Shown: positions 17,447-29,454, counted from the stretch's first letter. The stretch: 64,000 nucleotides of DNA from Kofleriaceae bacterium (GCA_018058095.1 JAGPCO010000003.1:32199-96198); one strand, 5' to 3'. Program-made: numbers and translations. The notes: generated by a model from the letters alone, not told the origin.

Positions 17447-18338
17447 CTACCGCGCCGCCGTCAGCGGCGAGGTCACGACCATCAACCAGTTGAAGCTGGC
17501 GTCGGCGCTGCGCGTGAACAGGCCGACCCGGTTGGGGGAGGTCGGCAGGGTCGAGCTGGCGCCGAGCGCGCTGGTCAGCGCCGGGCTGTCACACTGGTAC
17601 AGCGTGTCGGCCCGGTTCGAACGGAGGTCGGTGCGGGTGCCGACGGTGGCGACGCCGGGTTGGGACGCAAGCGCGGTGGTGGTGCGGTTGTCGGCGATGG
17701 CGTAGACCTGCGAGTTGAACGGATTGATGCCGAACACGCAGATCACGCCGTCACTGGAGGCCGCGCTGAAGCGGTGAACCAGGCCGACCGGCCGCGCCAC
17801 CAGGTCGCCGTGGAGGGCGTCGATCGTGACGTCGGTCGACACGGTCTCGGCCTGGCCCATGATCTCGACGGTGGCCGCGGCCAGCTCGTCGAGCGGGGCC
17901 CGGCCGTGGGCCTGGCCGCCCATGAAGGTCCACGACCCGACCAGGGTCAGCCCGGGCGGGGCGACCGTCGACGAGAAGCCGAAGAACGCGACCAGGGTGT
18001 CGCCCGCCACCAGCGGGAGCGGGTCACACGCGTCGCCGACCTCGTCGCCGTCGGCGTCGGCGTTGCCGCCGGCGGCGTGGGGCGGGCACAGGTCACACTC
18101 GTCGCCGGCGCCGTCCCCGTCCTCGTTGGCCTGGTCGGGGTTGCCGACGGCCGGGCAGTTGTCGACGCTGTCGACCACGCCATCCCCGTCGACGTCGAGC
18201 AAGGCCGAGCCGTCGACGGCGGCGTCGGCTCGAAGCGGGTCGGGGCCGTCGATGCCACGCCGCCCATCAGCGGCGTCGAAGCCGACCAACCCGCAGCCGG
18301 TGCCGGCCAGCGCGAGGAGCCACGCCGCAGGCCGCGAG

Positions 18339-18358
<20 letters not shown>
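17447..18358 (-). CDS. Lipoprotein with thrombospondin type-3-like calcium repeats
   Basis: Protein of 303 residues; the leader ends LALAGTGCG. Residues 50-110 carry Asp-rich repeats of the TSP3 kind (DVDGDGVVDSVDNCP, NEDGDGAGDECD, DADGDEVGDACD), known to bind calcium. The C-terminal 190 residues form a beta-rich domain of unknown function, resembling a lectin/LamG-size jelly roll. The start overlaps the 3' end of the FHA-sigma54 gene by 20 bases, so co-transcription is likely. Confidence 0.8.
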
Positions 18359-19703
<1,345 letters not shown>

Positions 19704-19790
19704 GGAGACAGCGTCGAACGATGGTAGCCCCGGCCCGTCGCCGATGTCCATCGAGCGGGCCCGGGTTCGTGCGCAGCGGATGCACCCTGG

Positions 19791-19813
19791 CAGGATGCTG
19801 AAGAAGCATCCTG
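19791..19813. other. Perfect hairpin with 9-bp stem
   Basis: CAGGATGCT, a 5-base loop, and AGCATCCTG form a perfect 9-bp stem. It is in the 197-bp gap between the kinase stop and the sigma54 activator start. No T-run follows, so an intrinsic terminator is doubtful; an attenuator or regulatory hairpin is possible. Two copies of a CAGCCTGCT-type motif lie further right in the same gap (about 19838 and 19892). Confidence 0.55.
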
Positions 19814-19900
19814 CTCGTCATTTCTGATCTCGCAGCCTGCTGAAAACACGGAGCCCGTCCCGTCGCCTGGAGCCGCCGGCACGGGTCTCTCAGCAGCCTG

Positions 19901-21493
<1,593 letters not shown>

Positions 21494-21595
21494 GGCCGGG
21501 CAGCATACACCGAGCGCTGGCGTCGGCGTCGTCGCTGGCGTCGTCGTCACCGGAGCGCCGTCGACACCGCGCCATCGATCTGGGACGCTGCGGTC

Positions 21596-22039
21596 ATGGC
21601 GCGGGACCGGGTGCAGCGGCTCGAGCCGGCGCGGGACGCGCGGGCGCGGGTGCGGGCGCGGACCACCACCAGCCTGGCCGAGGCGCTGCGGGCCGAAGGC
21701 GAGGCGCAGACGGCGCACGCCGCGCAGCAGGTGCGGCACGCCGGGCTGGTGGCTCGGCTGAGCGCGGCCCGGTCAGCGGCGATGGGGCAAGCCCGCGCGG
21801 GCTGCTGCGCGGCCGAGCTGGTGGCGGCCGAGCGGCACGTCCACCGGCTGGGAGGCCAGGTCGCCGCGGCGGCGCAGGCGGTGGCGGCGGCGGCGGCGGT
21901 GGTGACCGCGGCTGCGGCCGAGGTCGCCCGTCAGCGCCAGGCCCTGGCCGGGGCACGGGCCGACGAGCGGGTCATCGAGCGCGCGCAGGACCAGGCCCGG
22001 GCCGCGCTGCGTCGGGCCCGTGACCGCGCCGAGGACTAG
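21596..22039 (+). CDS. Small Ala/Arg-rich coiled-coil protein
   Basis: An open frame of 147 residues, ATG at 21596, divergent from the kinase. The whole sequence is predicted helical with heptad-like spacing (RARTTTSLAEALRAEGEA, VARQRQALAGARADERVIE). Size and composition resemble FliJ/YscO-type stalk proteins of secretion systems, but no such cluster is nearby and the Ala/Arg bias of this genome makes long helical frames easy. Reality as a gene is uncertain. Confidence 0.45.
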   Translation: MARDRVQRLEPARDARARVRARTTTSLAEALRAEGEAQTAHAAQQVRHAGLVARLSAARSAAMGQARAGCCAAELVAAERHVHRLGGQVAAAAQAVAAAAAVVTAAAAEVARQRQALAGARADERVIERAQDQARAALRRARDRAED

Positions 22040-22051
22040 CTAGCTAGTTTG

Positions 22052-22248
22052 GGGGGTGTCCCTAATTGGCGTTGACGTCGACGTGGTCGTCGTCGTGGTC
22101 CACGACTACGACCACGACCACGACTACGACTACGTCCCGGCGGCGAGCCATAGGCAAATGCACGCCACCTCGACGATCGCCAGGTAGCTCGCGCGCGTCT
22201 TGTCTCACAACCGATCGAAATGATCGGGCTCTAGACCGGGACACCCCC
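22052..22248 (-). mobile_element. 197-bp insertion-sequence remnant (IS5-like) with terminal inverted repeats
   Basis: The unit is bounded by 11-base perfect inverted repeats, GGGGGTGTCCC at 22052-22062 and its complement at 22238-22248. Inside are a transposase tail (22130-22234, minus strand) and GTC/GTG-rich sequence (22080-22132) between that tail and the left end. The left 45 bases (22056-22100) recur inverted at 10027-10071. It looks like an internally deleted, MITE-like derivative. No target duplication is obvious. Confidence 0.6.
22130..22234 (-). pseudogene. C-terminal fragment of a transposase
   Basis: Minus-strand translation from 22234 gives LEPDHFDRL, a stop, DKTRASYLAIVEVACICLWL, AAGT and a stop at 22132-22130. 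The spacing (F-D-R, then D-K-T, then a hydrophobic helix with VACICLWL) is like the C-terminal end of IS5-family DDE transposases (for example ...ENFLGFVHLACxxILLR). Only about 35 codons remain and one internal stop is present. Confidence 0.4.
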
Positions 22249-22272
22249 TGGTCCCCTGGATCCCTGATTTCT

Positions 22273-23814
22273 TCAGCGTCGGCGCGCCCGGCGCCGGCGC
22301 GCCGCGAACCACGTCGCGAGCAGCAGGGTGGATAGGCCACCGGCGCCGGCGCTTCCCTGGCAGCCGCAGCCATCGCCGGGGCGCAGGTCCCAGCGCACGA
22401 AGAAGTGCCCGCTGACCACCACCCGCTGACCGTCGAGGTTGACCTCGAGGCGGATCCGCTGCGGGACGTCGGACTCCACCGCCGGCACGAGCACGGTCTC
22501 GGTCCAGTCGTCGCTCGGCACCGGCACCACCAGGTCCTCGTCGCCGTCGCGCCAGATCGAGACGGTGCCGCCGGCGGCGCCGGTGAGGTGGACCTCGAGC
22601 TCGAGCGGACCCTGGGCGATCACGTCGTCGCCGAGGCGGGCCAGCAGGCCGTCACGGCCGCGGGCGGTGACGTCGAGCACCGGGTCGTCGGGGCCACGCA
22701 GCTGGACGATCGTGCGCCCGGCCCGCACCGCGGCCAGGAGCGACGCCTCGCTCAGGTCGTCGGCGTACACCATCGTCGTCGGCGAGCCGATGGGCGAGTC
22801 GGTCGCGCCGGTGCCGGCGCCGGCGCGGTGGTCGTCGCTGCCGCCGACCGCGGCCAGGCGGTGCCCGGCCGCCAGCTGCTCGTCCCACAGGGCGATCGCC
22901 TGCGGCGTGAACAGGTTGGCGGTCAGCTCGTACGGCCCGGTCTGGATCTCGATGGCGGCGACCTGGTCCCACGGCGTATCGGCGTGGGTCCAGCCGCAGC
23001 CGATGCAGATGTCGCCGACGCGCAGCGCGGGGTGGTTGACCACGAACAGCGCCCCCTGGGCCACGACCTCGCCGACGAGCGTGGTGGCGCTGACCGGCCC
23101 GGCGGCGCCGCCGCGATCGAACCCGACCCGGTGGTCGACGTACTGGCTCAGCCCGAGCGCGTTACCGTGCCCGGCGTAGGTGGTGACCTCGGCCGCGCGC
23201 AGGAAGAGCAGCGCGGGCTGGCCTGGCTGCGCCGCCGCCAGCCGCGGCAGGTGCGACACGGTGTTGTGGTCGGACACGGCGACGAAGTCGAGGCCGCGGC
23301 TGCGGGCCAGGGTGGCGATCTGGTCCAGGCTGGCGCTGGCGTCGCCGCTCTCCTCGGAGTGGACGTGGAAGTCACCGCGGTACCAGCGCGGGCCGGTCGC
23401 CAGCACGGTCGGCGTGTACCCGGCCCGCGCGGTCGGCGTCAGGGTGGCGGTCGGTCGGCAGGTGACGTCGACGACGTAGCGGCCGGCGCCCTGGGCCAGC
23501 TTGGCCTTGCCGATGACCAGCGACCAGGTCCCAGCCGGGATGGGCCCCTCGAGGTAGCCGCGCGACGACTCGTCGACGCCGATGATGGCGTCGTCGCCCA
23601 GGCCGCCGCCCCAGCCGCGGAAGCCGCCGTCGGGCTGCCACACGCCCCAGTCGAGGATGACCTCGGGCGAGCCGTCGCTGTGGGCGACCTGCACCTCGAC
23701 CATCCCGGCCGGGACGTCGAACGGGACGACGACGTAGTCGCCGCCGGCCTCGGCCACGTCGCCCTCGAGGTGGATCGGCGCCGTGTTGCAGAGCAGGAAG
23801 AGGAGGGGCAGCAC
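22273..23814 (-). CDS. CehA/McbA-type PHP metallohydrolase with MYXO-CTERM-like tail
   Basis: Exported protein of 513 residues with a short signal (MLPLLFLLCNTA). Residues 10-130 are beta-rich. The PHP phosphoesterase domain begins at YRGDFHVHSEESGD (metal-binding HxH) and continues with FVAVSDHNTVSHLP, RAAEVTTYAGHGNALG, FVVNHPAL and VGGSDDHR, the set of His/Asp ligands of CehA/McbA proteins. A second beta domain follows. The C-terminus has a Cys cluster (DGCGCQG), a hydrophobic stretch (GLSTLLLATWFA) and an Arg tail (ARRRRARRR), the three-part layout of MYXO-CTERM sorting signals. Acts outside or at the surface; substrate unknown. Confidence 0.82.
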   Translation of the reverse strand: MLPLLFLLCNTAPIHLEGDVAEAGGDYVVVPFDVPAGMVEVQVAHSDGSPEVILDWGVWQPDGGFRGWGGGLGDDAIIGVDESSRGYLEGPIPAGTWSLVIGKAKLAQGAGRYVVDVTCRPTATLTPTARAGYTPTVLATGPRWYRGDFHVHSEESGDASASLDQIATLARSRGLDFVAVSDHNTVSHLPRLAAAQPGQPALLFLRAAEVTTYAGHGNALGLSQYVDHRVGFDRGGAAGPVSATTLVGEVVAQGALFVVNHPALRVGDICIGCGWTHADTPWDQVAAIEIQTGPYELTANLFTPQAIALWDEQLAAGHRLAAVGGSDDHRAGAGTGATDSPIGSPTTMVYADDLSEASLLAAVRAGRTIVQLRGPDDPVLDVTARGRDGLLARLGDDVIAQGPLELEVHLTGAAGGTVSIWRDGDEDLVVPVPSDDWTETVLVPAVESDVPQRIRLEVNLDGQRVVVSGHFFVRWDLRPGDGCGCQGSAGAGGLSTLLLATWFAARRRRARRR

Positions 23815-23941
23815 CGGTCGATGCTACACGCTGGGCCCGGGGCCGCGCAGGGCGCGTGCGAAGGCCAGCAGGCTGGCAGCGGCCGTGGCCGCGGTCGTGG
23901 CCACGATCACGACCATGGCCGCGTGGCATCAGCGGTCGTCG

Positions 23942-25078
23942 CTACGGCGCGGTCCAGCGCACGTTCAGCGTGTAGGTCGACGCGGTGTACCCGTTGACCA
24001 TCACGTAGGCCTGGCTCTGGCCGGCCGGGACCGTGACCGTGCAGGTCTCGGTTGCGCTGCTCAGGTACGGCCGGCAGTCGAACCGCCGCGTCGTCGGCGC
24101 GGCGCCGAAGCGGACGTACAGGTCGGCGTCGCCGGTGCCGGTGATGGCCGCGGTGAAGAGCGTGCCGGCGCGGACCGCGTACGGCCCGGCGCCAGCGTTG
24201 GCGCCGCGCGCCAGCGTGCCCGACTGCGTCGCGGTCTGCTCCCCGGTCGGGGGCGGCGGCGGCGGCGGCGGCGGGTTGCCGCCGGGCGCGCCGTACAGGG
24301 CGGCTGCGCCCTGGGCATCGCGCGTGGTGAAGTCGAGGTCGTTCGACGAGCCGTTGCACTGCGGGTAGTGCATGACCGAGGCCGAGTCGTACGGGGTCAG
24401 CGGGCGCCACGCGGTGTCCTCGAAGCACGTGCCCGACTCGGGCCGGGTGTGCTCGTGGCGGAAGCCGAGGGCGTGCCCGAGCTCGTGGGCGAGGATGTTG
24501 CGGACGGGCCACCCGCCGGGCGAGAAGGAGCTGGTGTCGACCAACACCTCGCGCGCGCTGCGCGGGTTGTTGGGGAAGAACGCGCGGGCCAGGTAGGGCT
24601 GGCCGCTGACCTGGCGCACGTTGAAGACGACGTTGGGGTTGCTGGCGGTGCAGCTCGCGTCCTGGGCCGGGACGTAGACGAAGTTGACGTTGGCCATCGT
24701 CTCCCAGCCGAGGTCGGTGGCCTGGCGCAAGGCCTCGACGATGGCCGCCTTGTTGCCGGCGAAGTTGTTGTTCACGCAGTAGGTCAGGTTCAGCTTCTGG
24801 GTGTCGTTCCAGCGGGTGTCGAGCCCACCCGAGGTGTTGACGATGAGCCGGCGGTTCTGCAGCTCGTCCCAGAACTCGCGCAGCGCCTTCTCGTCGAGGA
24901 TCGGCGTGTCACCGTTGACGATGTACAGGCCGCCGTCCCACGTCTCGCGGTAGGTCTGGGCCGCGAACTCCTCGAACGTGGTCGGCACGTCCGGGTCGCT
25001 CCCGTCGAGCTCGTCACCCGCCGTCGCGCAAGCAAGCAGCCCACCGGCCGCCACCAGGGTCAATGCAGTGCGAATCAT
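23942..25078 (-). CDS. Astacin/matrixin-like zinc metalloprotease with PPC domain
   Basis: Predicted lipoprotein of 378 residues, leader ending GGLLACATA. The protease domain (90-260) carries the extended zinc site HELGHALGFRHEHTRPE (HExxHxxGxxH) and a Met-turn SVMHYP, the metzincin hallmark. A proline run (PPPPPPPPP) then joins a C-terminal domain with GTGDADLYVRFG, CRPYLSSATETC and ending YTLNVRW, typical of bacterial pre-peptidase C-terminal (PPC) domains that are often trimmed after secretion. Probably an extracellular predatory or nutritional protease, as is common in myxobacteria. Confidence 0.88.
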   Translation of the reverse strand: MIRTALTLVAAGGLLACATAGDELDGSDPDVPTTFEEFAAQTYRETWDGGLYIVNGDTPILDEKALREFWDELQNRRLIVNTSGGLDTRWNDTQKLNLTYCVNNNFAGNKAAIVEALRQATDLGWETMANVNFVYVPAQDASCTASNPNVVFNVRQVSGQPYLARAFFPNNPRSAREVLVDTSSFSPGGWPVRNILAHELGHALGFRHEHTRPESGTCFEDTAWRPLTPYDSASVMHYPQCNGSSNDLDFTTRDAQGAAALYGAPGGNPPPPPPPPPTGEQTATQSGTLARGANAGAGPYAVRAGTLFTAAITGTGDADLYVRFGAAPTTRRFDCRPYLSSATETCTVTVPAGQSQAYVMVNGYTASTYTLNVRWTAP

Positions 25079-25581
25079 CGTGGCCTCCCGAGATGGATGT
25101 CTTGGCCAGCCTCGTTTCACGGCTGATGCCAACGTCCGGTTGGCCGGACCGAATCACGCTCGGGTCCTGACAGGATCGGGGCCGTGTGCTGAGGCCTGTC
25201 ATGCGCAGGGGTGGAGAGCGCAGGCCTCCCTCGATGAAGCAAACGTAAGCGGTGGGACGACACACGTAGGTGCGTGTCGCGCCAACGTGCGCTCACCACC
25301 CACGCAGGCCCGCACCTGCCCACGCGGCGGCCGGAGCGCACCTGTCAGGCGCGGCGGTGGTCGCGCCCACCAGATCGTCAGCACCCGCGCAGACAGACCC
25401 TCATTCAGCGTGACAGCTCGTCGCGCTGACCGCGGCTCGCCAGCGACTTCTGCCACGGCGACGAGGTGCGACACCGGTGACGCATGTGCCGCGACCACGG
25501 CTTGGCACCCACGCTGGGCGGCGCCTGTTGTGCGGCCACGGCGGGGCTGGTGCCGAAGGCGCCTACATCGGCAGATGGTCG
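25079..25581. other. Non-coding gap of about 500 bases
   Basis: No frame here has a credible start, leader or family pattern on either strand. A weak stem around 25258-25279 (CGACAC...GTGTCG) is the only structure noticed. It is the longest gap without a gene apart from the riboswitch region and the scar at 9.4-10.1 kb; it may hold the promoter of the protease gene at its left side. Confidence 0.5.
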
Positions 25582-26742
25582 TCAGAAGCAGACGAGGTTG
25601 TTGCCGACGCCGGGTGGCATGCCGATGCCGAGCGGCGCGGTCGTCACCTCGGTGGTGCCACGGAAGATCCGGAGCCCGGACCCGGCCATGGCCTTGTCGC
25701 TCACCACCACGTAGTCGTCGGGGCAGGCGGCGAGATCGACGATGACCTGGCCAGGCTGGGACACCGGCTCGTCCCACAACGCGCCGGAGCCGAGGTCGAC
25801 CCCGCGCAGCGCGCCGAACGAGTCGAAGCCGGCGTCGAACCCGGTGGCGGCGATCCACAACACCCCGCCGCTGCCGGCCGGCTCGACGTGGTTGACGTAG
25901 CCGCCGAGCGCCGCGTTGCTGGTGGCGCAGGTCGCGGCCGGGCTGGCGCCGGTCGAGATCCGGACCAGGCAGCCGGTCGAGAAGTCCTGGTAGTCGGGCA
26001 CGGTGCCCAGGACCAGATCGCCGGCGAAGAAGCCGGCGCTCGGCGTGGCCTGGAGCAGGCCGACCGGGTTGCGCGCCGGCAGGTCGAAGGTGGAGGTGAC
26101 GGTCGCGGTGAGGGTGTCGATCACCGCGACCTTGCCGTTGCCGCGCGGCGCGAAGGTCTCGTCCAGCACGCCACACGCCACGAACAGCCGGGTCCCGACC
26201 GCCAGCACCGACACGCAGTCGGGGTGGCCGTCGACGGCGTCGAGGCTGGCCAGGCTGATGTTGGTCAGCGCGTTGCCGGCCGCGCGGTCGAACACCAGCA
26301 GGTCGGGCGAGGCCAGCGCGGCCACGTACAGCTTGGTGCCGACGACGGCGGCGTCCTGCGGGTTGCTGCCGGCGCCGGTGCCGAGCTGGTCGACCAGGGC
26401 CAGGGTGTCGAGGTCGAGGATCGTGACGTTGTCGCCGCTGGCGCGGTTGACCACGAGCAGCTCGGCGCCGGCCCGGCGCAGCACCGGGTCGCCGCCGGCC
26501 ACGCCGGCGACGGCGCCGACCTGGACCGTGCCGGCCACCACGTTGACGACCGACAGCACGCCGGTCGTGGCGAAGTCACCCGACACCGCGATCGCCCGGG
26601 GCGGCGCCGCAATCGGGGCGTCGCCGTCGCCGGGCGCGGCGTCGGCGCCATGGTCGTGGTCGTGGGTGTTGTCGCCGCAGGCGATCAGGGCGAGGCCCAG
26701 CGTGAGGGTGGCGGCAGGCAGGACGGGTAGCAGGCAGCGCAT
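25582..26742 (-). CDS. Predicted beta-propeller lipoprotein downstream of the B12 receptor (BtuG-like candidate)
   Basis: Protein of 386 residues. The leader ends ALIACGD, followed by a His/Asp motif NTHDHDHGADA and a D/A linker. The rest shows about seven repeats of the YVTN/NHL kind, each a surface-exposed beta strand set (VSVLAVGTRLFVACGV, GNGKVAVIDTLTATV, DDYVVVSDKAM). It lies 68 bases after the BtuB-like receptor, same strand, and so is probably under the same cobalamin riboswitch. In Bacteroides, the propeller lipoprotein BtuG captures B12 for BtuB; an equivalent role here is inference from fold and context. The His-rich stretch could bind metal. Confidence 0.78.
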   Translation of the reverse strand: MRCLLPVLPAATLTLGLALIACGDNTHDHDHGADAAPGDGDAPIAAPPRAIAVSGDFATTGVLSVVNVVAGTVQVGAVAGVAGGDPVLRRAGAELLVVNRASGDNVTILDLDTLALVDQLGTGAGSNPQDAAVVGTKLYVAALASPDLLVFDRAAGNALTNISLASLDAVDGHPDCVSVLAVGTRLFVACGVLDETFAPRGNGKVAVIDTLTATVTSTFDLPARNPVGLLQATPSAGFFAGDLVLGTVPDYQDFSTGCLVRISTGASPAATCATSNAALGGYVNHVEPAGSGGVLWIAATGFDAGFDSFGALRGVDLGSGALWDEPVSQPGQVIVDLAACPDDYVVVSDKAMAGSGLRIFRGTTEVTTAPLGIGMPPGVGNNLVCF

Positions 26743-26760
26743 CGGGAGCTCCAGGGCCAG

Positions 26761-26803
26761 GGATCGAGGTTCGGATCGCGGTCGGATCGAGGTTCGGATC
26801 GCG
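26761..26803. repeat. 20-bp direct repeat between receptor and propeller genes
   Basis: Two identical 20-base copies (26761-26780 and 26784-26803, starting GGATCGAGG) are separated by three bases in the 68-base gap after the receptor stop. They are rich in GATCG and partly self-complementary. A translational spacer or processing site is possible. Confidence 0.75.
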
Positions 26804-26810
26804 ATCCAGG

Positions 26811-28994
26811 TCACCGCCGCCAGGTCGCGCTCAGGTAGACGGCGCGGCCGGGGAGCGGGAAGCCAGCGACGTCGGCGATCGCGGTCGGCACGGTCGCCAG
26901 GTCGGGTCGGGGCGCGGGGTCGAGCGGCAGCGCGGCCTGGCGGGCGTCGAGCAGGTTGCTGACCTCGAGCCCGACCGACAGCGCCTCGGTCAGCCCGGCC
27001 TTGCCGCCGACGCTGAGCAGGGCCCGGCCGGGCACGCGCTGCAGGTTGGCCTGGTCGAGGTAGCTGCCAGCCTGCCAGTCGAGCCCGGCCCACAGATCGA
27101 CCAGGCGATCGATCAGCCGATCGGCCAGGTCGATCCGGACCGCGGCGGCGTGGCGCGGCCGGCGCGGCAGGTCGCGCCCGGCGTAGCTGGCCTCGCCGCC
27201 GTGCTGCGCGGTCCACATCGCGGTGTAGTTGCCGACGACGAGCAGCCGGCGCGCCAGCCGGGCCGACCCCGACAGCTCGAGCCCGGCGGTGCGCGCGCCG
27301 CCGACGTTGAGCGGGCGCGCCACCCCGCCCAGCGTGCTGGTGAGGACGATGGTGTCGGTCGAGCGGGTGGCGAAGCCGGCCGCCTCCAGGTACAGGCGAT
27401 CGAACCGACCGCGGCGGTCGGCCGGGGCCAGCGCCAGGCCGAGGTCGCCGCTCCAGCCGCGCTCCGGCCGCAGCTCGGGCGTGCCGACGATGAAGCCGCG
27501 GTCGCCGAACAGCTCGAGCAAGGTCGGGCTGCGCGCGTAACCACCGACGCTGCCCTTGACGGTGAGGGCGTCGGTCAGGCGGTGGCGCGCGCTCAGGCGC
27601 GGGCTCGGCAGGACGTCCCAGCGCGGCGGCGGCGCCATCGCCAGCGGTCGGTCGAGATCGACCGGCGCCGCGGTCCGGCCGACGTCGACACGCAGCGCCG
27701 GGGTCACGACCACGGCGCCGGTGCCCAGCTCGAGCGCCAGCGCCGGCGCGAGGCCGAGCCGGTGGCCGCTGGTGGCGACGCGGCTGCTGCGCAGGTCGCG
27801 GTCGGACATGAGGTCGGCGCGGAGCTCGCCGGCCGCGAGCAGGCGGTGGCGACCGAGCAGGCGGGCCCACGCCGTGGTCGCGCCGAGCCCGCCGGTGCGG
27901 TAGCGCCGGCGCTGTACGCCGACGCCGATCTCGTCGGCCGGGTCGTCGTAGCGCTGCTGCTCGCCGACCAGGTACAGGGCGTGGCGGGCCTCGGCCGCGC
28001 CCCAGCGCGAGGCGACGCCACCGTCGACCACCAGGCCCAGCGTCGACAGCTCGGCGTCGCGCACGGCCTGCCACATCGAGCCCGGCAGGCCCTGCCGGCG
28101 CCAGCCCAGGCGCAGGCCGAGCGCGCCGGCGCGGGTGTCGGTGCCGACGATCCGGGCGCTGGCGTCGAGCTGGTCGACCTGGTTGTTCTGCCGGGTCGGC
28201 CAGCTGTCGTCACCGGCGCTGAGCGGCGTCCCGCCGTCGGAGAAGTAGCCGAAGTCGCCGCGGCTGCCCTGGTACCCCAGCCACGCCGCGGCGCGGGCCC
28301 GGCCGCCGGCCAGCTCGTCGCCCAGGCCGAGCGCGAGGTGCCGCGCCGCGAACGAGCCGGCGCCGGCGCTCAGCGTCAGGCGCTCGCCGTCGGGGCCGCG
28401 GCCGACGCGCGACACCAGGTTGAGGGCGCCGCCGACGCCGGCCCCGCCCAGCTCGACCGGCACGGCGCCGCGGTACAGCTGGACCTCGGCCAGGCCGCCG
28501 AGCTGGAACCGGCCGAGGTCGGTGGTGATCGCGCCCAGCCGCGACAGCGGGATGCCGTCGACGAGCACGGTGGTGTGGCCGGGCGCGGCGCCGCGCACCG
28601 ACAGCGAGGCGTAGGCGCCGGCGCCGCCGACGGTGCGGATCTGGGTCCCGACCGCGCCGGCCAGCACCTCGGCCAGCGAGGTCGCCTCGCCCTCGAGCTC
28701 GTCGACGTGGATGATGGTGACGAACGGCGCCGCGCCGAGCGCGCGGCCGCGGTCGCGCACCGCCGCCTCGTCGCTGGTCCGCTCGGCCCGCCCGCCGCGT
28801 GGCCGATCGACGACGATGATGGTCTCCTCGCCGATGCTCGGTGGCGTGGTCGAGGCGGCCGGCGCGGTCGAGGCGGCCGGCGCGTCCACGCCGGTGGTGG
28901 TCGGCTCGGCGCCAGCGCGCGCACCCGGCCACGCCACCGCGGTCGCCGTTGCGACCACACCCGCGAACCAACATCGGAGCTGAGACGGAGACAT
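26811..28994 (-). CDS. TonB-dependent receptor, BtuB-like
   Basis: Outer-membrane receptor of 727 residues, start at 28994 (GGGG a few bases upstream), signal ending ARAGAEP. The plug domain (90-220) has FVTIIHVDELEGEA, LAEVLAGAVGTQIRTVGG, SVRGAAPGHTTVLVDG and GAGVGGALNLVSR. The beta barrel follows and ends AVYLSATWRR. A cobalamin riboswitch lies about 105 bases upstream on the same strand, which strongly supports a corrinoid substrate. The predicted propeller lipoprotein gene follows. Confidence 0.9.
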   Translation of the reverse strand: MSPSQLRCWFAGVVATATAVAWPGARAGAEPTTTGVDAPAASTAPAASTTPPSIGEETIIVVDRPRGGRAERTSDEAAVRDRGRALGAAPFVTIIHVDELEGEATSLAEVLAGAVGTQIRTVGGAGAYASLSVRGAAPGHTTVLVDGIPLSRLGAITTDLGRFQLGGLAEVQLYRGAVPVELGGAGVGGALNLVSRVGRGPDGERLTLSAGAGSFAARHLALGLGDELAGGRARAAAWLGYQGSRGDFGYFSDGGTPLSAGDDSWPTRQNNQVDQLDASARIVGTDTRAGALGLRLGWRRQGLPGSMWQAVRDAELSTLGLVVDGGVASRWGAAEARHALYLVGEQQRYDDPADEIGVGVQRRRYRTGGLGATTAWARLLGRHRLLAAGELRADLMSDRDLRSSRVATSGHRLGLAPALALELGTGAVVVTPALRVDVGRTAAPVDLDRPLAMAPPPRWDVLPSPRLSARHRLTDALTVKGSVGGYARSPTLLELFGDRGFIVGTPELRPERGWSGDLGLALAPADRRGRFDRLYLEAAGFATRSTDTIVLTSTLGGVARPLNVGGARTAGLELSGSARLARRLLVVGNYTAMWTAQHGGEASYAGRDLPRRPRHAAAVRIDLADRLIDRLVDLWAGLDWQAGSYLDQANLQRVPGRALLSVGGKAGLTEALSVGLEVSNLLDARQAALPLDPAPRPDLATVPTAIADVAGFPLPGRAVYLSATWRR

Positions 28995-29099
28995 CGTTAC
29001 CCCACGTAACGGCGGGCCCGAAGGCCGGACGGAGGGGTGTGGACGTCGTCGCCGACGCACCAGGACACGAGCGTGCCCTCACCCCGAGGAAGAATCGCG

Positions 29100-29255
29100 T
29101 GGGCCGGTCTCCTGGCTCCTGGTTCGTCCTCGGACGCTGCCTTCCCGGTCTCCCGGTGGCTGGCTCATCGCCTAGCGTCGTCGTCCCCAGTCACAGTAGC
29201 GGGGGCTGCGCCGGATTCATCACCGGCTTCCCGTGCACCCATGCGGTCGTTGTCG
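29100..29255 (-). promoter_or_regulatory. Cobalamin riboswitch
   Basis: On the minus strand the segment contains GGGAAGCCGGTGATGAATCC, then CGGCGCAGCCCCCGC and TACTGTGAC, then GCCAG...CCGGGAAGGC, and finally AGCCAGGAGACCGGCC, which is the B12 box. These are the conserved blocks of the AdoCbl-type riboswitch in the right order and spacing. It lies in the leader of the BtuB-like receptor and should turn the unit off when cobalamin is plentiful. The ends are approximate. Confidence 0.95.
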
Positions 29256-29454
29256 TGTGCGTGCTGCTTCGGTCGGGACCTCGGGCGCGGCGCCGCGCCC
29301 CTGCGTTGTACGAGCGGCGCCCCACCCAAGTCAACGCCCGCCACCCGCCCGTGCCGCAAGCGCGTGGGATGACACGAGAACACCCGCCCGTACAGCAAGC
29401 GTCACCCGCAGGATGGTTGACCGCCGTCGTCGGCCTGAGGGATCCTGGGCGGCG

